From contig NZ_CP018632.1 in the NCBI RefSeq assembly GCF_002215215.1, positions 3,840,501 through 3,904,500 of the forward strand: a DNA stretch of 64,000 nucleotides, given 5' to 3'. The translations under genes were made by a program, and so were the position numbers. The DNA is from Granulosicoccus antarcticus IMCC3135 (GTDB lineage Bacteria > Pseudomonadota > Gammaproteobacteria > Granulosicoccales > Granulosicoccaceae). Positions 34,896-42,985 of the stretch are shown here, piece after piece (position 1 is the stretch's first letter; each line of letters starts with the position of its first letter). The notes beneath the pieces are model-generated. The model searched no databases and was not told where the DNA came from. It worked only from the letters and a program-made list of their open reading frames with translations.

Positions 34896-35771
34896 CTAGT
34901 GCTTTTTTATCCAACCTGCTATTGCCACACCAATCTCATCAGGTGAATCCTCCTGCATAAAATGAAGGCCGGGTACCGTCACTTCTGTCAGATTTTTCCA
35001 TGTCCGAACGAAGTCCTCCACGGAACCGGAAATCATCACCCCGGGATCGGCATTGATCCAGAGTTTGGGGACTGGGGTTTCCACCAGCCATTGGGAGTAG
35101 GCGGCAACCCATTGGAATACATCAGCGGGCTCTCCCTCGATAGGGATTTGTCGAGGAAAGGTCAGCGTTGGGCGACGATCTTCACCGGCATTGAGAAACG
35201 GTCTGCGATACTCAGCCATTTCTTCGTCACTCAGGTCTCTCAGAATGGAGCCTGGCAGAATTTTCTCAACAAACAGATTGTTGTCGAGAACCATCTGCTC
35301 TCCAGCCGGCGAACGCATCGCCTGGAAGCCTGCGCGAGCTCCTTCTGGAAAATTGTCCCAGCTGGGTATCGGGGCGACAATGGCTTCCATGAAAGCGATT
35401 CTCCGGACCGCTTCGGAGTGTGTATGAGCCCAATGGAAGCCTAGTCCGGACCCCCAGTCGTGCAAAACCAATGTCACGTTTTCCTTGACACCCAGCTGTT
35501 CCAGAAGCTCAAACAGATAGTCGCGCTGTTCTGCAAAGGTGTAGCTATCAGGCCCGCTGTTATCAAGTTTTTCAGAGTCGCCCATACCGATCAGGTCTGG
35601 TGCGATCAATCGGCCAAGTCCACTCAGGTGCGGCATGACGTTGCGCCATAGGTAGGACGACGTTGGGTTGCCATGCAAAAATACAATCGGGTCGCCTTCA
35701 CCCTCTTCGATGTAGGCCATTTGCTTGCCACGAACAGTGGCGAATTTCTTTCGATCGATAAAACCTGCCAT
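34896..35771 (-). CDS. Haloalkane dehalogenase, HLD-II
   Basis: Second LinB/DhaA-like dehalogenase, 291 residues from ATG 35771 (ATG 35819 would add 16 residues but runs into the divergent promoter). Asn35 in HGNPTSS, nucleophile Asp105-Trp106 in LHDWGSGL, Glu129 in FMEAI and His270 in LHFMQEDSP form the expected catalytic pentad. Similar to but clearly different from the enzyme at 7853. It is divergent from a TetR gene with a palindrome between them, an arrangement recalling dhaR-dhaA of rhodococci. No alcohol dehydrogenase sits beside it; a 61-bp palindrome and IS630 lie downstream. Confidence 0.92.
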   Translation of the reverse strand: MAGFIDRKKFATVRGKQMAYIEEGEGDPIVFLHGNPTSSYLWRNVMPHLSGLGRLIAPDLIGMGDSEKLDNSGPDSYTFAEQRDYLFELLEQLGVKENVTLVLHDWGSGLGFHWAHTHSEAVRRIAFMEAIVAPIPSWDNFPEGARAGFQAMRSPAGEQMVLDNNLFVEKILPGSILRDLSDEEMAEYRRPFLNAGEDRRPTLTFPRQIPIEGEPADVFQWVAAYSQWLVETPVPKLWINADPGVMISGSVEDFVRTWKNLTEVTVPGLHFMQEDSPDEIGVAIAGWIKKH

Positions 35772-35800
35772 GACTCTGGTCTCGTTTTGTGATGAGATGG

Positions 35801-35830
35801 ATTGTAGCGGAACGTTCATTCTATTACAAT
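35801..35830. promoter_or_regulatory. Candidate TetR operator between dehalogenase and regulator
   Basis: ATTGTA (35801-35806) and TACAAT (35825-35830) are inverted around GAACGTTC (35810-35817), itself a palindrome. The site lies in the 66-base gap between the divergent dehalogenase and TetR starts, where it could repress both. Confidence 0.5.
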
Positions 35831-35837
35831 GGTCAGT

Positions 35838-36446
35838 ATGCCAAGAGAAAAATCAGCATCCAGAACAGATCTGCTTGACACTGCCATGAAAGCCTTTTGG
35901 GAAATCGGTTTTCATGTGGTGTCAATGAGTGATCTGGTACGAGAGACCGGTGTGAGTCGCGCCGGTATTTACAGCGACTTTGCGAACAAGCGAGAGCTGT
36001 TCCATGCCTGTCTTGATCGTTATCAGGAAGTCGTGGTGGCTCCGCACTTTGCCCCGGTTGAGGCCGATGGCGCAGGAATCGATAGCATTGAGACCTACCT
36101 GAACAATCTACTGATGCGCTTCGAAGATGCGGGCGGGTTTGGCAAGGGATGTCTTGTTGGAAACACGCTTACTCAGATCCCCGAAGAAGCGCTGGAAACC
36201 CGACAAAAGCTGTGCGCCCATTGCGACCGTCTGACGAGTGGCTTCCATCAGGTGATCGCAAATGAAAATGGTGCTCACGGACCGCTTACCCAAGCCGAAA
36301 TCACTGATCTTGCGCGCTACTCCATGATCTCGGTGCAGGGCATTTGGTCCTATTCTCGGCTGACCGAAGATGTTTCCGAACTGCGCGCGGCTTCTGACAC
36401 CCTCGTTTCGGTTCTGAAGGCACGGTTGCGCGGGTCGACTCAATAA
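35838..36446 (+). CDS. TetR-family regulator beside HLD-II
   Basis: TetR/AcrR repressor of 202 residues from ATG 35838 (ATG 35829 adds three). N-terminal [26 protein letters not shown]; the C-terminal ligand domain includes [16 protein letters not shown]. The divergent layout and the palindrome in between suggest it represses the dehalogenase and itself, released by a haloalkane or product (inference by analogy with DhaR). Confidence 0.88.
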   Translation: MPREKSASRTDLLDTAMKAFWEIGFHVVSMSDLVRETGVSRAGIYSDFANKRELFHACLDRYQEVVVAPHFAPVEADGAGIDSIETYLNNLLMRFEDAGGFGKGCLVGNTLTQIPEEALETRQKLCAHCDRLTSGFHQVIANENGAHGPLTQAEITDLARYSMISVQGIWSYSRLTEDVSELRAASDTLVSVLKARLRGSTQ

Positions 36447-36448
36447 CC

Positions 36449-36721
36449 TCACCTCTGCCGGATGGGGATTTCCAGTTCATCGCACTGCATGTCGAAACCG
36501 CATAGAGTGACAGCGCGAGCACCTGCCAGATCGGAATCGCCTGTGTCGGGAATGATGAAATCACCCGCACGTGGTCGACATATGTCGACCCGCAAATGCC
36601 ATTCGCGCCGTTTAAAATTGATTCGCACGAGATCGGGTCCGTATTCCGTGAGAAACGCGCGAATGCCTGTTGGTGCGACGGGTGGGGTTACCGGTATGAC
36701 GCTCGTGGCGCAGAGTGTGGT
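36449..36721 (-). pseudogene. Unidentified gene fragment, no start
   Basis: An open frame of about 90 codons on the minus strand without a plausible start, ending TGA at 36449. Part of it reads GIRAFLTEYGPDLVRINFKR and ends FDMQCDELEIPIRQR, which looks protein-like in composition. I do not recognise it. It may be the 3' end of a gene truncated by the IS21-like end immediately beyond. Confidence 0.3.
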
Positions 36722-36732
36722 TTAGAGGTGAC

Positions 36733-36856
36733 AAGTGAGATCTGGTGGCAGATAAAGTGGTTTCATTCGCACGCAAAGTGGTTTGAGCAGCGCCGATAGT
36801 GTCACGTAAAGTGATCGGGAAATCGCGATAAGTGCAGTTCGGGCGCTCGATAAGTG
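36733..36856. repeat. Periodic AAGTG repeats, IS21-type end remnant
   Basis: AAGTG occurs at 36733, 36755, 36776, 36809, 36830 and 36852, plus TAGTG at 36797. Most are spaced 21-22 bases apart, several within a longer AAAGTGgtttg-like unit. Phased short repeats of this kind mark the ends of IS21-family elements. No ist gene adjoins, so I read it as a left-over terminus. Confidence 0.55.
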
Positions 36857-36869
36857 CGAGCCGTTACAC

Positions 36870-37478
36870 CTATGGGTCGATCTGAGACGGACGCCAGGAA
36901 TCAATCGTATAGAGCGCCATGTTGATCAGGCCTGTCGACGCGGTAACGTCCCCTGCGTCCCGGCTGATGATCGCTGCTGCCATGAAAACACCTTTCACGA
37001 ACTCCGCAGCGCCCGTCGAGTCCACATCTGAGCGGACTGTGCCTTTTGCCTTGGCGCGATCTACCAGCCCCGTCACTGCGTTCAACAGATCACTGAAATA
37101 GGCATCGGTCAGTTCTCGGATGTCGTTGTTTTGCAGCGCTGCATTCTCGACCGTGGTGTTCAGAAACAAACAACCGAATTTACCGTTGACATCCGATTCG
37201 GGATCAAGACCAGCGGACATGAGATTCGACAACACATCAAGATTATCGGCCTGCTCAATGGGTTGAATGACGGCTTGGTGAATGTCCTGTCCATAGAGCT
37301 TCATCGCCTCAATGAACAGGCCCTCCTTGCCACCGAATTCCGTGCGAATGGCAAAGCGCCCGATGCCGACGATATCTTCGATGGCGCGTATGCCTAGGGT
37401 CTGAAACCCATTTTCGCGAAACGCATCGCGCGCCCGCGCCACAGCTTCTTGCCGGTCATAGCTTTTTTGTCTAGCCAT
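36870..37478 (-). CDS. TetR-family regulator beside HLD-III
   Basis: TetR regulator of 202 residues from ATG 37478. HTH region FRENGFQTLGIRAIEDIVG is followed by IGRFAIRTEFGGKEGLF. The C-terminal part GCLFLNTTVENAAL resembles the TetR_C group of NemR/AcuR-like regulators. It diverges from the exported dehalogenase gene; two tandem palindromes in the intergenic promoter are the probable binding sites. Confidence 0.88.
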   Translation of the reverse strand: MARQKSYDRQEAVARARDAFRENGFQTLGIRAIEDIVGIGRFAIRTEFGGKEGLFIEAMKLYGQDIHQAVIQPIEQADNLDVLSNLMSAGLDPESDVNGKFGCLFLNTTVENAALQNNDIRELTDAYFSDLLNAVTGLVDRAKAKGTVRSDVDSTGAAEFVKGVFMAAAIISRDAGDVTASTGLINMALYTIDSWRPSQIDP

Positions 37479-37532
37479 AATTTTCTTCAAACGTCACGGT
37501 TGCGTGTCATGCCAAATTTTTAAGATGTCTGC

Positions 37533-37585
37533 TTGACAATATATCACTTCGAGTGTAGTGTAACAATCACTTCGTTCGTAGTGAT
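37533..37585 (+). promoter_or_regulatory. Promoter with tandem TetR operators
   Basis: TTGACA (37533-37538) and TAGTGT (37556-37561), 17 bases apart, form a promoter toward the HLD-III gene. Two copies of ATCACTTCG..GTAGTG(T/G)A lie at 37543-37562 and 37566-37585; the second is a near-perfect palindrome (ATCACT-N8-AGTGAT). Centres are 23 bases apart. The first covers the -10/spacer, so binding would block transcription. Confidence 0.65.
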
Positions 37586-37731
37586 AAATTAAATGTCTCG
37601 CCAACATGTTTGGTTGGATGAAGATTCTCGCAGTGAAACAGACGAAGAACAGACACGATTCACAGGCTGACGCGGATGTTCCACGCCACCTGGCGATGCC
37701 CCATTCAACCCCTTCCGATCAGAAATCAATC

Positions 37732-38751
37732 ATGACCAGAAATACGTTCACTCGGTACATCGTGGCCGGGCTGGTGGCGCTTGCGCCGCTGACCACGCCA
37801 GTCCTGGCCGATGCCATCATCTATGAGCAAAGCGCCGACCCGGTTGCTTTCAACGCCGACCCCACGGACGAACGACTCCGACCGTTCGTCGTCGACAAAG
37901 AGGAATACCCGTTCAAGAGCCACTGGTTCGAACGCAATGGTGTGGCGATGCACTACATAGACGAGGGAGAAGGTTTCCCCATCGTTCTGACTCACGGCAA
38001 TCCTGACTGGTCTTTCCTGAACCGCAACATCATCAAGGACATGGCAAGTGAGGCACGCGTGATTGCCTATGACCTGCCAGGGTTTGGTTTTTCAGAATCA
38101 CCTGAAGGGTTCAACTGGACGCCACAAGAACATGCCGAGTGGATCAGTGCGCTGGTGAACGAGCATCTCGGGCTGGAAAAATTCATCCTGGTTGTTCAGG
38201 ACTGGGGCGGGCCCACCGGATTATCCGTAGCCACGGATAATCCTGAAAAAATTGCAGGTCTTGTTGTCAGTAACACATGGGCTTGGCGACCCGCAGCTGC
38301 ACTGGCCGATTTCTCCAAGCAGATGGCGACCCCGGAAATGCAGCGAAAACTGATCGACGAGAACTTCTTTACTGCGGAGATGATGCCGGCCGGAATAAAC
38401 CCGGTTTCCGCCGCGAATACAGCTGTGACGGATGCCTACCGGATGCCGTTCCCGACACCTGAATCCCGCGAAGGTGCGGCATATTTCCCGGTTGCGATCA
38501 TCGATCAACAGGAATGGGTTTCGCAGATTGAAGAACAATTGCACCTCCTGGCTGACAAGCCAGCAGAGCTGATTTTCGGTGAATTGGACGAACTTTTGGG
38601 CCAGAGCGACACCGTCGCCCGATGGAGGGGGCATTTCCCTGATGCGCCAGTGCAATTGCTACCACACGCGAACCACTTCACTCAGGAAGACAGTCCCGAA
38701 AGCTTCGGCCTGTCCTTGCGCCGCCTGCTGAGCCAGATCGAAAGCGAATAG
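37732..38751 (+). CDS. Exported haloalkane dehalogenase, HLD-III-like
   Basis: Dehalogenase of 339 residues from ATG 37732; the frame is open to 37606 but the segment from 37732 is a clear signal peptide (TRNTFTRYIVAGLVALAPL...VLADA). Mature motifs: HGNPDWSFLN, nucleophile Asp157-Trp158 in VQDWGGPTGL, the halide-binding Trp183 in SNTWAW, acid Asp286 in GELDE and His315 in HANHFTQEDSP. VQDWGGP plus NTW points to the HLD-III (DrbA/DmbC) or HLD-I side rather than LinB. A periplasmic location would release halide outside the cytoplasm. It is controlled by the divergent TetR gene. Confidence 0.85.
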   Translation: MTRNTFTRYIVAGLVALAPLTTPVLADAIIYEQSADPVAFNADPTDERLRPFVVDKEEYPFKSHWFERNGVAMHYIDEGEGFPIVLTHGNPDWSFLNRNIIKDMASEARVIAYDLPGFGFSESPEGFNWTPQEHAEWISALVNEHLGLEKFILVVQDWGGPTGLSVATDNPEKIAGLVVSNTWAWRPAAALADFSKQMATPEMQRKLIDENFFTAEMMPAGINPVSAANTAVTDAYRMPFPTPESREGAAYFPVAIIDQQEWVSQIEEQLHLLADKPAELIFGELDELLGQSDTVARWRGHFPDAPVQLLPHANHFTQEDSPESFGLSLRRLLSQIESE

Positions 38752-38754
38752 GCC

Positions 38755-38892
38755 CTACGACTCTTACGGCCCCAAATCGCATACCACACGACTGTTCGCC
38801 CAAACATCACTGCATGGTACGAGCGTTTGTTCGAACGTCCAGCCGGTCTGACTGTACGCAATCTCAAGGTTGCAGGGAATCTGCAACCTTGA
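38755..38892 (+). pseudogene. Glutathione S-transferase C-terminal remnant
   Basis: A 46-codon open tail with no start. It contains RPNITAWYERLFERPAG, the typical C-terminal helix of glutathione S-transferases (PxxxxWYxRxxxRPA). It begins three bases after the dehalogenase stop, so a deletion seems to have fused the dehalogenase cassette to the end of a GST gene. Confidence 0.55.
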
Positions 38893-38927
38893 CCCCGTAA
38901 AAACCCCAACTTCAGAGAAATACGAAA

Positions 38928-39665
38928 ATGAACAACATTGCAAACAAAGTCGTCGTCATCACTGGCGCCAGCAGCGGTCTGGGCGAAGCCACCGCCCGGC
39001 ATCTGGCCTCTCTCGGTGCGATGGTCATGCTCGGCGCGCGCCGCCAGGATCGCCTGGAGGCGATTGCCAACGACATTCGCACCGCCGGTGGCAAAGCCGA
39101 GGTACTGGCTACCGACGTCGCACAGGCCGATCAGGTTCAGATGCTTGTCGACAAGGCGATTGAGACCTTTGGACGCTTAGATGTAATGATCAACAATGCC
39201 GGCTTGATGTCAGTTGCTCCGATTGCTGAGGTTAAGGTTGATGAATGGGATCGCATGATCGACATTAATATCAAAGGGGTACTTTACGGTATCGCCGCTG
39301 CACTTCCAGTGTTTACAAAACAAAATAGTGGTCACTTTATTAATCTCGCTTCCGTTGCTGCACATAAAGTTTCACCGGGAACGGCTGTCTATAGCGGTAC
39401 AAAATTTGCGGTTAAAGCGATAACGGAAGGATTGAGAGCGGAAGTAGGTGGCAATATACGTACAACGCTATTATCACCCGGCTTAATTGATTCTGAATTA
39501 AAATTCGGCAGTTCGGATGAAGCCACCTCTCAATTTGTTCAAAATATTTATAAAGACGCCATTCCAGCGTTATCTATTGCCAAAGCTGTCGCCTATGCGA
39601 TTGAACAACCAGATGATGTCGATATTAACGAAATTATTATCAGACCAACAATTCAAGACTTCTAA
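38928..39665 (+). CDS. Short-chain dehydrogenase, chimeric GC-rich/AT-rich gene
   Basis: Classical SDR of 245 residues: TGASSGLG cofactor motif, NNAG, Ser in NLASVAAH and YSGTKFAVK with the catalytic Tyr/Lys. The first ~83 codons are GC-rich with GC-ending codons; from about 39170 onward, near FGRLDVMINNAG, the codons become AT-rich and stay so. No frame break occurs. This looks like homologous recombination between two SDR genes at a conserved segment, and it marks the border of the AT-rich cassette. Possible role: oxidation of an alcohol from dehalogenation. Confidence 0.85.
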   Translation: MNNIANKVVVITGASSGLGEATARHLASLGAMVMLGARRQDRLEAIANDIRTAGGKAEVLATDVAQADQVQMLVDKAIETFGRLDVMINNAGLMSVAPIAEVKVDEWDRMIDINIKGVLYGIAAALPVFTKQNSGHFINLASVAAHKVSPGTAVYSGTKFAVKAITEGLRAEVGGNIRTTLLSPGLIDSELKFGSSDEATSQFVQNIYKDAIPALSIAKAVAYAIEQPDDVDINEIIIRPTIQDF

Positions 39666-39997
39666 TCTAATGTGAGTTGATCCTGCCTTTTTTGTATTTT
39701 GTTTGGCAGGTCAACGTGAAACAGTTGCTTTAAAAGGTATAAAAAATGAAAAAAACACTCGTTATTGGCGCTAATGGCCAGATTGGTAAAATAGTGGTTG
39801 AGTTGCTTCACAATCAGGATCGCCCAGTGCTCGCAATGGTTCGTAGCAAACAACAAGCTGAGAAGTTAGAAAATATGGGTGTAGAGGCTGTTGTTGGCGA
39901 TCTTGAAACTGATTTTGAACACGCTTTTAAGGGCTGCGATAAAGTAGTATTTAGTGCAGGTTCTGGCGGTAATACAGGCGACGATAAAACACTTTTA

Positions 39998-41306
39998 GGG
40001 CTTGTGAATAAATAAACTATATATTTATATTGTTTGTTTATTCTCGTGGTCTTATCGTGTAATTCCACTCACCATGAAACCGATCAGGGTATAAGTTGAT
40101 CGATTCCATTTGCTCGTCAGTAACCTTTTTTCCCTTTTCATAGGGATTCTGGTCAAGCTCACAATGCACCTCGAGTCCTTCCCGAGTTTTTGTCGCTCCG
40201 ATCAGCTCGACGACTGTTCGATAGTCCTCCAGTGGCTTGCCGCGCCAGTTCAACGTGATGAAGCTGAATAAACGGTGCTCAATCCGATTCCATTTGCTGG
40301 TTCCTGGAGGGAAATGACTGACGCTAATGGCAATGCCCAACTCATCGCTGAGCTTCTGCAGCTCCAGCTTCCAGAGCCTGCTGCGGTAACCGTTGCTGCC
40401 GCCACAGTCGGCTGTGACGAAAATTTCGCGCGTGGTGCCGTAGTAGCGTTTCTGACCCAGCTCTTGCCACCAGCGACGCAGGCTGTGCACAGCGAACTCG
40501 GCGGTGTCGGCACTGATGCCGACACTCACCCATGCCTCGTTGTCACCGATATCGTAAACCCCATAGGGGCTTACCCGACCCAGTTCGCCCTTGAAATCGT
40601 GAGTCTTCACCGGCTCCGGTTTACCCTTCGGGCGGTACTCCTTGCCGCCGTTTTTATAGGACCCTACCAGTTCCTTTTTCTTGGTGTCCACTGACAGGAC
40701 GGGCTCTCCTGCCTTGATCCGCCGCTTGCTCTGGCGAGCAATATGACGAAACTGTGCATCACGATCCTCATGCTGGGCACCTTCGAGCTTCTTGGCGTTG
40801 CCTTGCAGCGAATAACCCAGCTTCTTGAGCAGATGACCCACCGTGCGATAGCTCACCGTGTGACCAAGCTGGCTCAACTCGCCAGCGAGCACCCGTAGAC
40901 TCTTGAGCGTCCAGCGTAGCGGCGACTGCGGGTCCCCGCGCGTGACCGGCTCCACCAGTGATTCCAGTGCACCGAGCAGCTTGGGATCCTCAGACACTTT
41001 TGTTGGTCGGCCAGCGCCGGGCTGGCGAACCCGCCTTGCCAACTGAGGCTGAGCATCGCCTCGTTCTCGCAATTCTTTAATACCACGAGTGATGGTGATA
41101 CGCGACAGGTCGGTGGCTCGATGAACAATCGCTATGCCACCATAGCCCAGAGTCATTGCTTCCGAGGCGGCCCACTCACGTCGTCCACGCTCATCAAGTG
41201 AGGAGAGAATCTGAGAATATTGTTGCCGAATTTGCTTTTCGCTTTTCATTATCGAATAAGCTTAGCAGATATAATCAAAATGTATATATAATATATTCAC
41301 AAGCCC
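39998..41306 (-). mobile_element. ISAzo13-family element, copy 1
   Basis: A 1309-bp element with inverted ends GGGCTTGTGAATA and a 3-bp target duplication TTA (39995-39997, 41307-41309). One transposase gene on the minus strand. It splits the SDR-like gene at 39746-42355. A diverged relative sits at 59518-60846. Confidence 0.9.
40038..41249 (-). CDS. ISAzo13-family transposase, copy 1
   Basis: DDE transposase of 403 residues of the 'Rhodopirellula transposase' kind. Acidic residues lie in VLSVDTKKKEL, FVTADCGGSNGYRS and GTSKWNRIEHRLFSF. It spans nearly the whole element, and the frame is intact. The protein is clearly homologous to the one at 59573-60805 but differs throughout, so the two copies arrived independently. 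Confidence 0.9.
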   Translation of the reverse strand: MKSEKQIRQQYSQILSSLDERGRREWAASEAMTLGYGGIAIVHRATDLSRITITRGIKELRERGDAQPQLARRVRQPGAGRPTKVSEDPKLLGALESLVEPVTRGDPQSPLRWTLKSLRVLAGELSQLGHTVSYRTVGHLLKKLGYSLQGNAKKLEGAQHEDRDAQFRHIARQSKRRIKAGEPVLSVDTKKKELVGSYKNGGKEYRPKGKPEPVKTHDFKGELGRVSPYGVYDIGDNEAWVSVGISADTAEFAVHSLRRWWQELGQKRYYGTTREIFVTADCGGSNGYRSRLWKLELQKLSDELGIAISVSHFPPGTSKWNRIEHRLFSFITLNWRGKPLEDYRTVVELIGATKTREGLEVHCELDQNPYEKGKKVTDEQMESINLYPDRFHGEWNYTIRPRE

Positions 41307-41538
41307 TTAATAGATTTATGGGCAGCAAAAAAAGCAGTTGATTATTCTTTAAAGGAAGGTATACAACATTTTGTAATGGTAAGTGGTTTAGGCGCACAAG
41401 ACCCTGACGAATTTGAATCAGAAATAAAACCCTATTTGGTGGCAAAGTATTTTTCCGATTATTATTTAATAGAAAGTAGTTTAGATTATACGATTTTACG
41501 CCCCGGTAGTTTAACCAATGAAAATGGAACGGGTTTAG

Positions 41539-42200
41539 TCGTATCGTAGAAACCCACGTCCTCCGGACGTGGTCAGAGGGCTGAGGCTTTGCCGATAGTC
41601 CGACTCAATGGTAAACCTCTCGTGAGCTATCCCCATAGCCTCATTCGAGGAATACCAATGAGTCGTTTTAAGAAGCTATCACACACGATATGGCACTGCC
41701 AATATCATGTGGTTTGGACACCCAAGTATCGGTACCGGGTTCTTGCCGGTTCGGTGAAACAAGAAGTATCCAGTTGTATTAGGGCTTTTTCGGAGCAGAA
41801 GAAGTGCGAAGTGGTGGAGTTGAACGTGCAGATCGACCACGTTCACTTGATCGTGTCGATACCGCCGAAGCTGTCGGTATCGGATTATGTCGGAATGGTG
41901 AAGGGGAGGACGGCAATACGAGTTCTCCAGCGTTTCAAAGAGTTACGGACAAAGCCGTATTGGGGCAATCACTTCTGGACAAAGGGGTACTGCGTTGACA
42001 CGGTGGGTTTGGATCTGGAAAAGATCCAGGCTTATGTTCGGTATCAAGATAAGAAGGATCAACAAATAGAGCAGCGCCAGCTCGGGCTGTAGTTATGTAA
42101 ATGCTGGGGGGTTGGCTTCCTGGTCGTCTCTGACGGCCAGGCATACCGGGCCCCTATGGGGCCGACTCAAGCCCCTGCGCTCCGCGTAGGGATCTTTTAG
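41539..42200 (+). mobile_element. IS200/IS605-family element, copy 2
   Basis: Same 662-bp sequence as copy 1, inserted 3' of TTTAG (41534-41538) and ending in TTTAG (42196-42200). It lies inside the third part of the interrupted SDR-like gene. I see no differences from copy 1 in the stretches compared. Confidence 0.92.
41658..42092 (+). CDS. tnpA: IS200-type Y1 transposase TnpA, copy 2
   Basis: 144-residue HUH transposase identical to that at 18650-19084 (HVHLIV motif, catalytic Tyr in VRYQDKK). Its host here is an AT-rich gene while copy 1 sits in a GC-rich one, so the element moved after the two DNA blocks came together or entered both in parallel. Confidence 0.95.
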   Translation: MSRFKKLSHTIWHCQYHVVWTPKYRYRVLAGSVKQEVSSCIRAFSEQKKCEVVELNVQIDHVHLIVSIPPKLSVSDYVGMVKGRTAIRVLQRFKELRTKPYWGNHFWTKGYCVDTVGLDLEKIQAYVRYQDKKDQQIEQRQLGL

Positions 42201-42417
42201 TTAGAACGACAAGAGCTGAAAGTTTTAAAGAGTTAATCATTCCACGAGAAGATGTAGCAGCGACAATTACGTATTGTTTAAACGCCGATAATACTAAAGG
42301 AAAAACGTTTGAGCTATATAGTGGGAAAGAATCCATTCGTGAATCTTTAAAATAAGCTAATCATTCTGTTCTACAAAACAAAAACTTAACACCAATATAA
42401 TGATTAAAGAGAAAAAG

Positions 42418-42861
42418 ATGAAAAATACATTAGAACAAAGAATTCAAAAATTAGAAGATTTAGAAGCTATAAGAACACTCCAAGCTACATATGGTCATTA
42501 TGTAGATAAAGGTTGGAATGAGAAAGAGATGGATATTAAAAAGCTCACTGAAATATTTACCGAAGATGCTTTATGGGAAGCGCCAGCAGCTGGAGTATTA
42601 GCTAATGGACACAAAGAAATAATCGAATCTTTTAAATCTTTTGATGCAAAGAATAAATTCTTTATTCATAGTTTTACTAACCCCATTATTGAAATTAATG
42701 AAGATAAAGCGACAGCAAAATGGATTCTTTTTTCTCCTGCTATTGATGGCGAAAAAGTAATTTGTATGCTTGCCAGTTATGATAATGATTATGTTAGAAC
42801 GACAAATGGTTGGCGTATTAAAAGTTTAAGACTCAACATGGCTAATGTACTTGGCGCTTAA
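42418..42861 (+). CDS. SnoaL-like (NTF2-fold) protein
   Basis: A 147-residue alpha+beta-barrel protein of the SnoaL_4 type, with the N-terminal helix LEDLEAIRTLQATYGHYVDKGW and FTEDALWEAP. Family members are isomerases, dehydratases or ring-modifying enzymes; no catalytic role can be assigned. ATG 42418 follows GAGAAAAAG; ATG 42400 would add six residues. Codons are AT-rich, like the next three genes, with which it forms a cassette. Confidence 0.75.
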   Translation: MKNTLEQRIQKLEDLEAIRTLQATYGHYVDKGWNEKEMDIKKLTEIFTEDALWEAPAAGVLANGHKEIIESFKSFDAKNKFFIHSFTNPIIEINEDKATAKWILFSPAIDGEKVICMLASYDNDYVRTTNGWRIKSLRLNMANVLGA

Positions 42862-42985
42862 TAATAGTCATTCAAGCATTAACATTGGGCTAATCGAATT
42901 AGAAGGTCGTTTAAAATCCTCCCAGGTAAATGTGTTGAATTCATTTTTCACTCAGAAGTATTATGTAACAAACTAAGGAATAATC

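Larger units (their letters stand above)
39746..42355 (+). pseudogene. NAD(P)-binding SDR-like gene interrupted by two IS elements
   Basis: Three pieces, 39746-39997, 41310-41538 and 42201-42355, join in one frame to give a 211-residue atypical SDR of the NmrA/YwnB type (GANGQIG at the N-terminus, ILRPGSLT near residue 150). The first gap is an ISAzo13-family element (TTA duplication) and the second an IS200 copy (no duplication). The pieces contain no other damage, so both insertions are recent. The 5' part would run into the first IS as a truncated 89-residue product ending GLVNK. Confidence 0.9.

Noticed and set aside
36722-36904. Reverse frame of 60 codons over the AAGTG repeats
   Set aside because: Lies on a repeat array and has no protein-like pattern.
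18531-42200. Composite transposon bounded by the two IS200 copies
   Set aside because: IS200 elements move as single strands and each copy has its own simple TTTAG site; nothing suggests the 23 kb between them moved as a unit.
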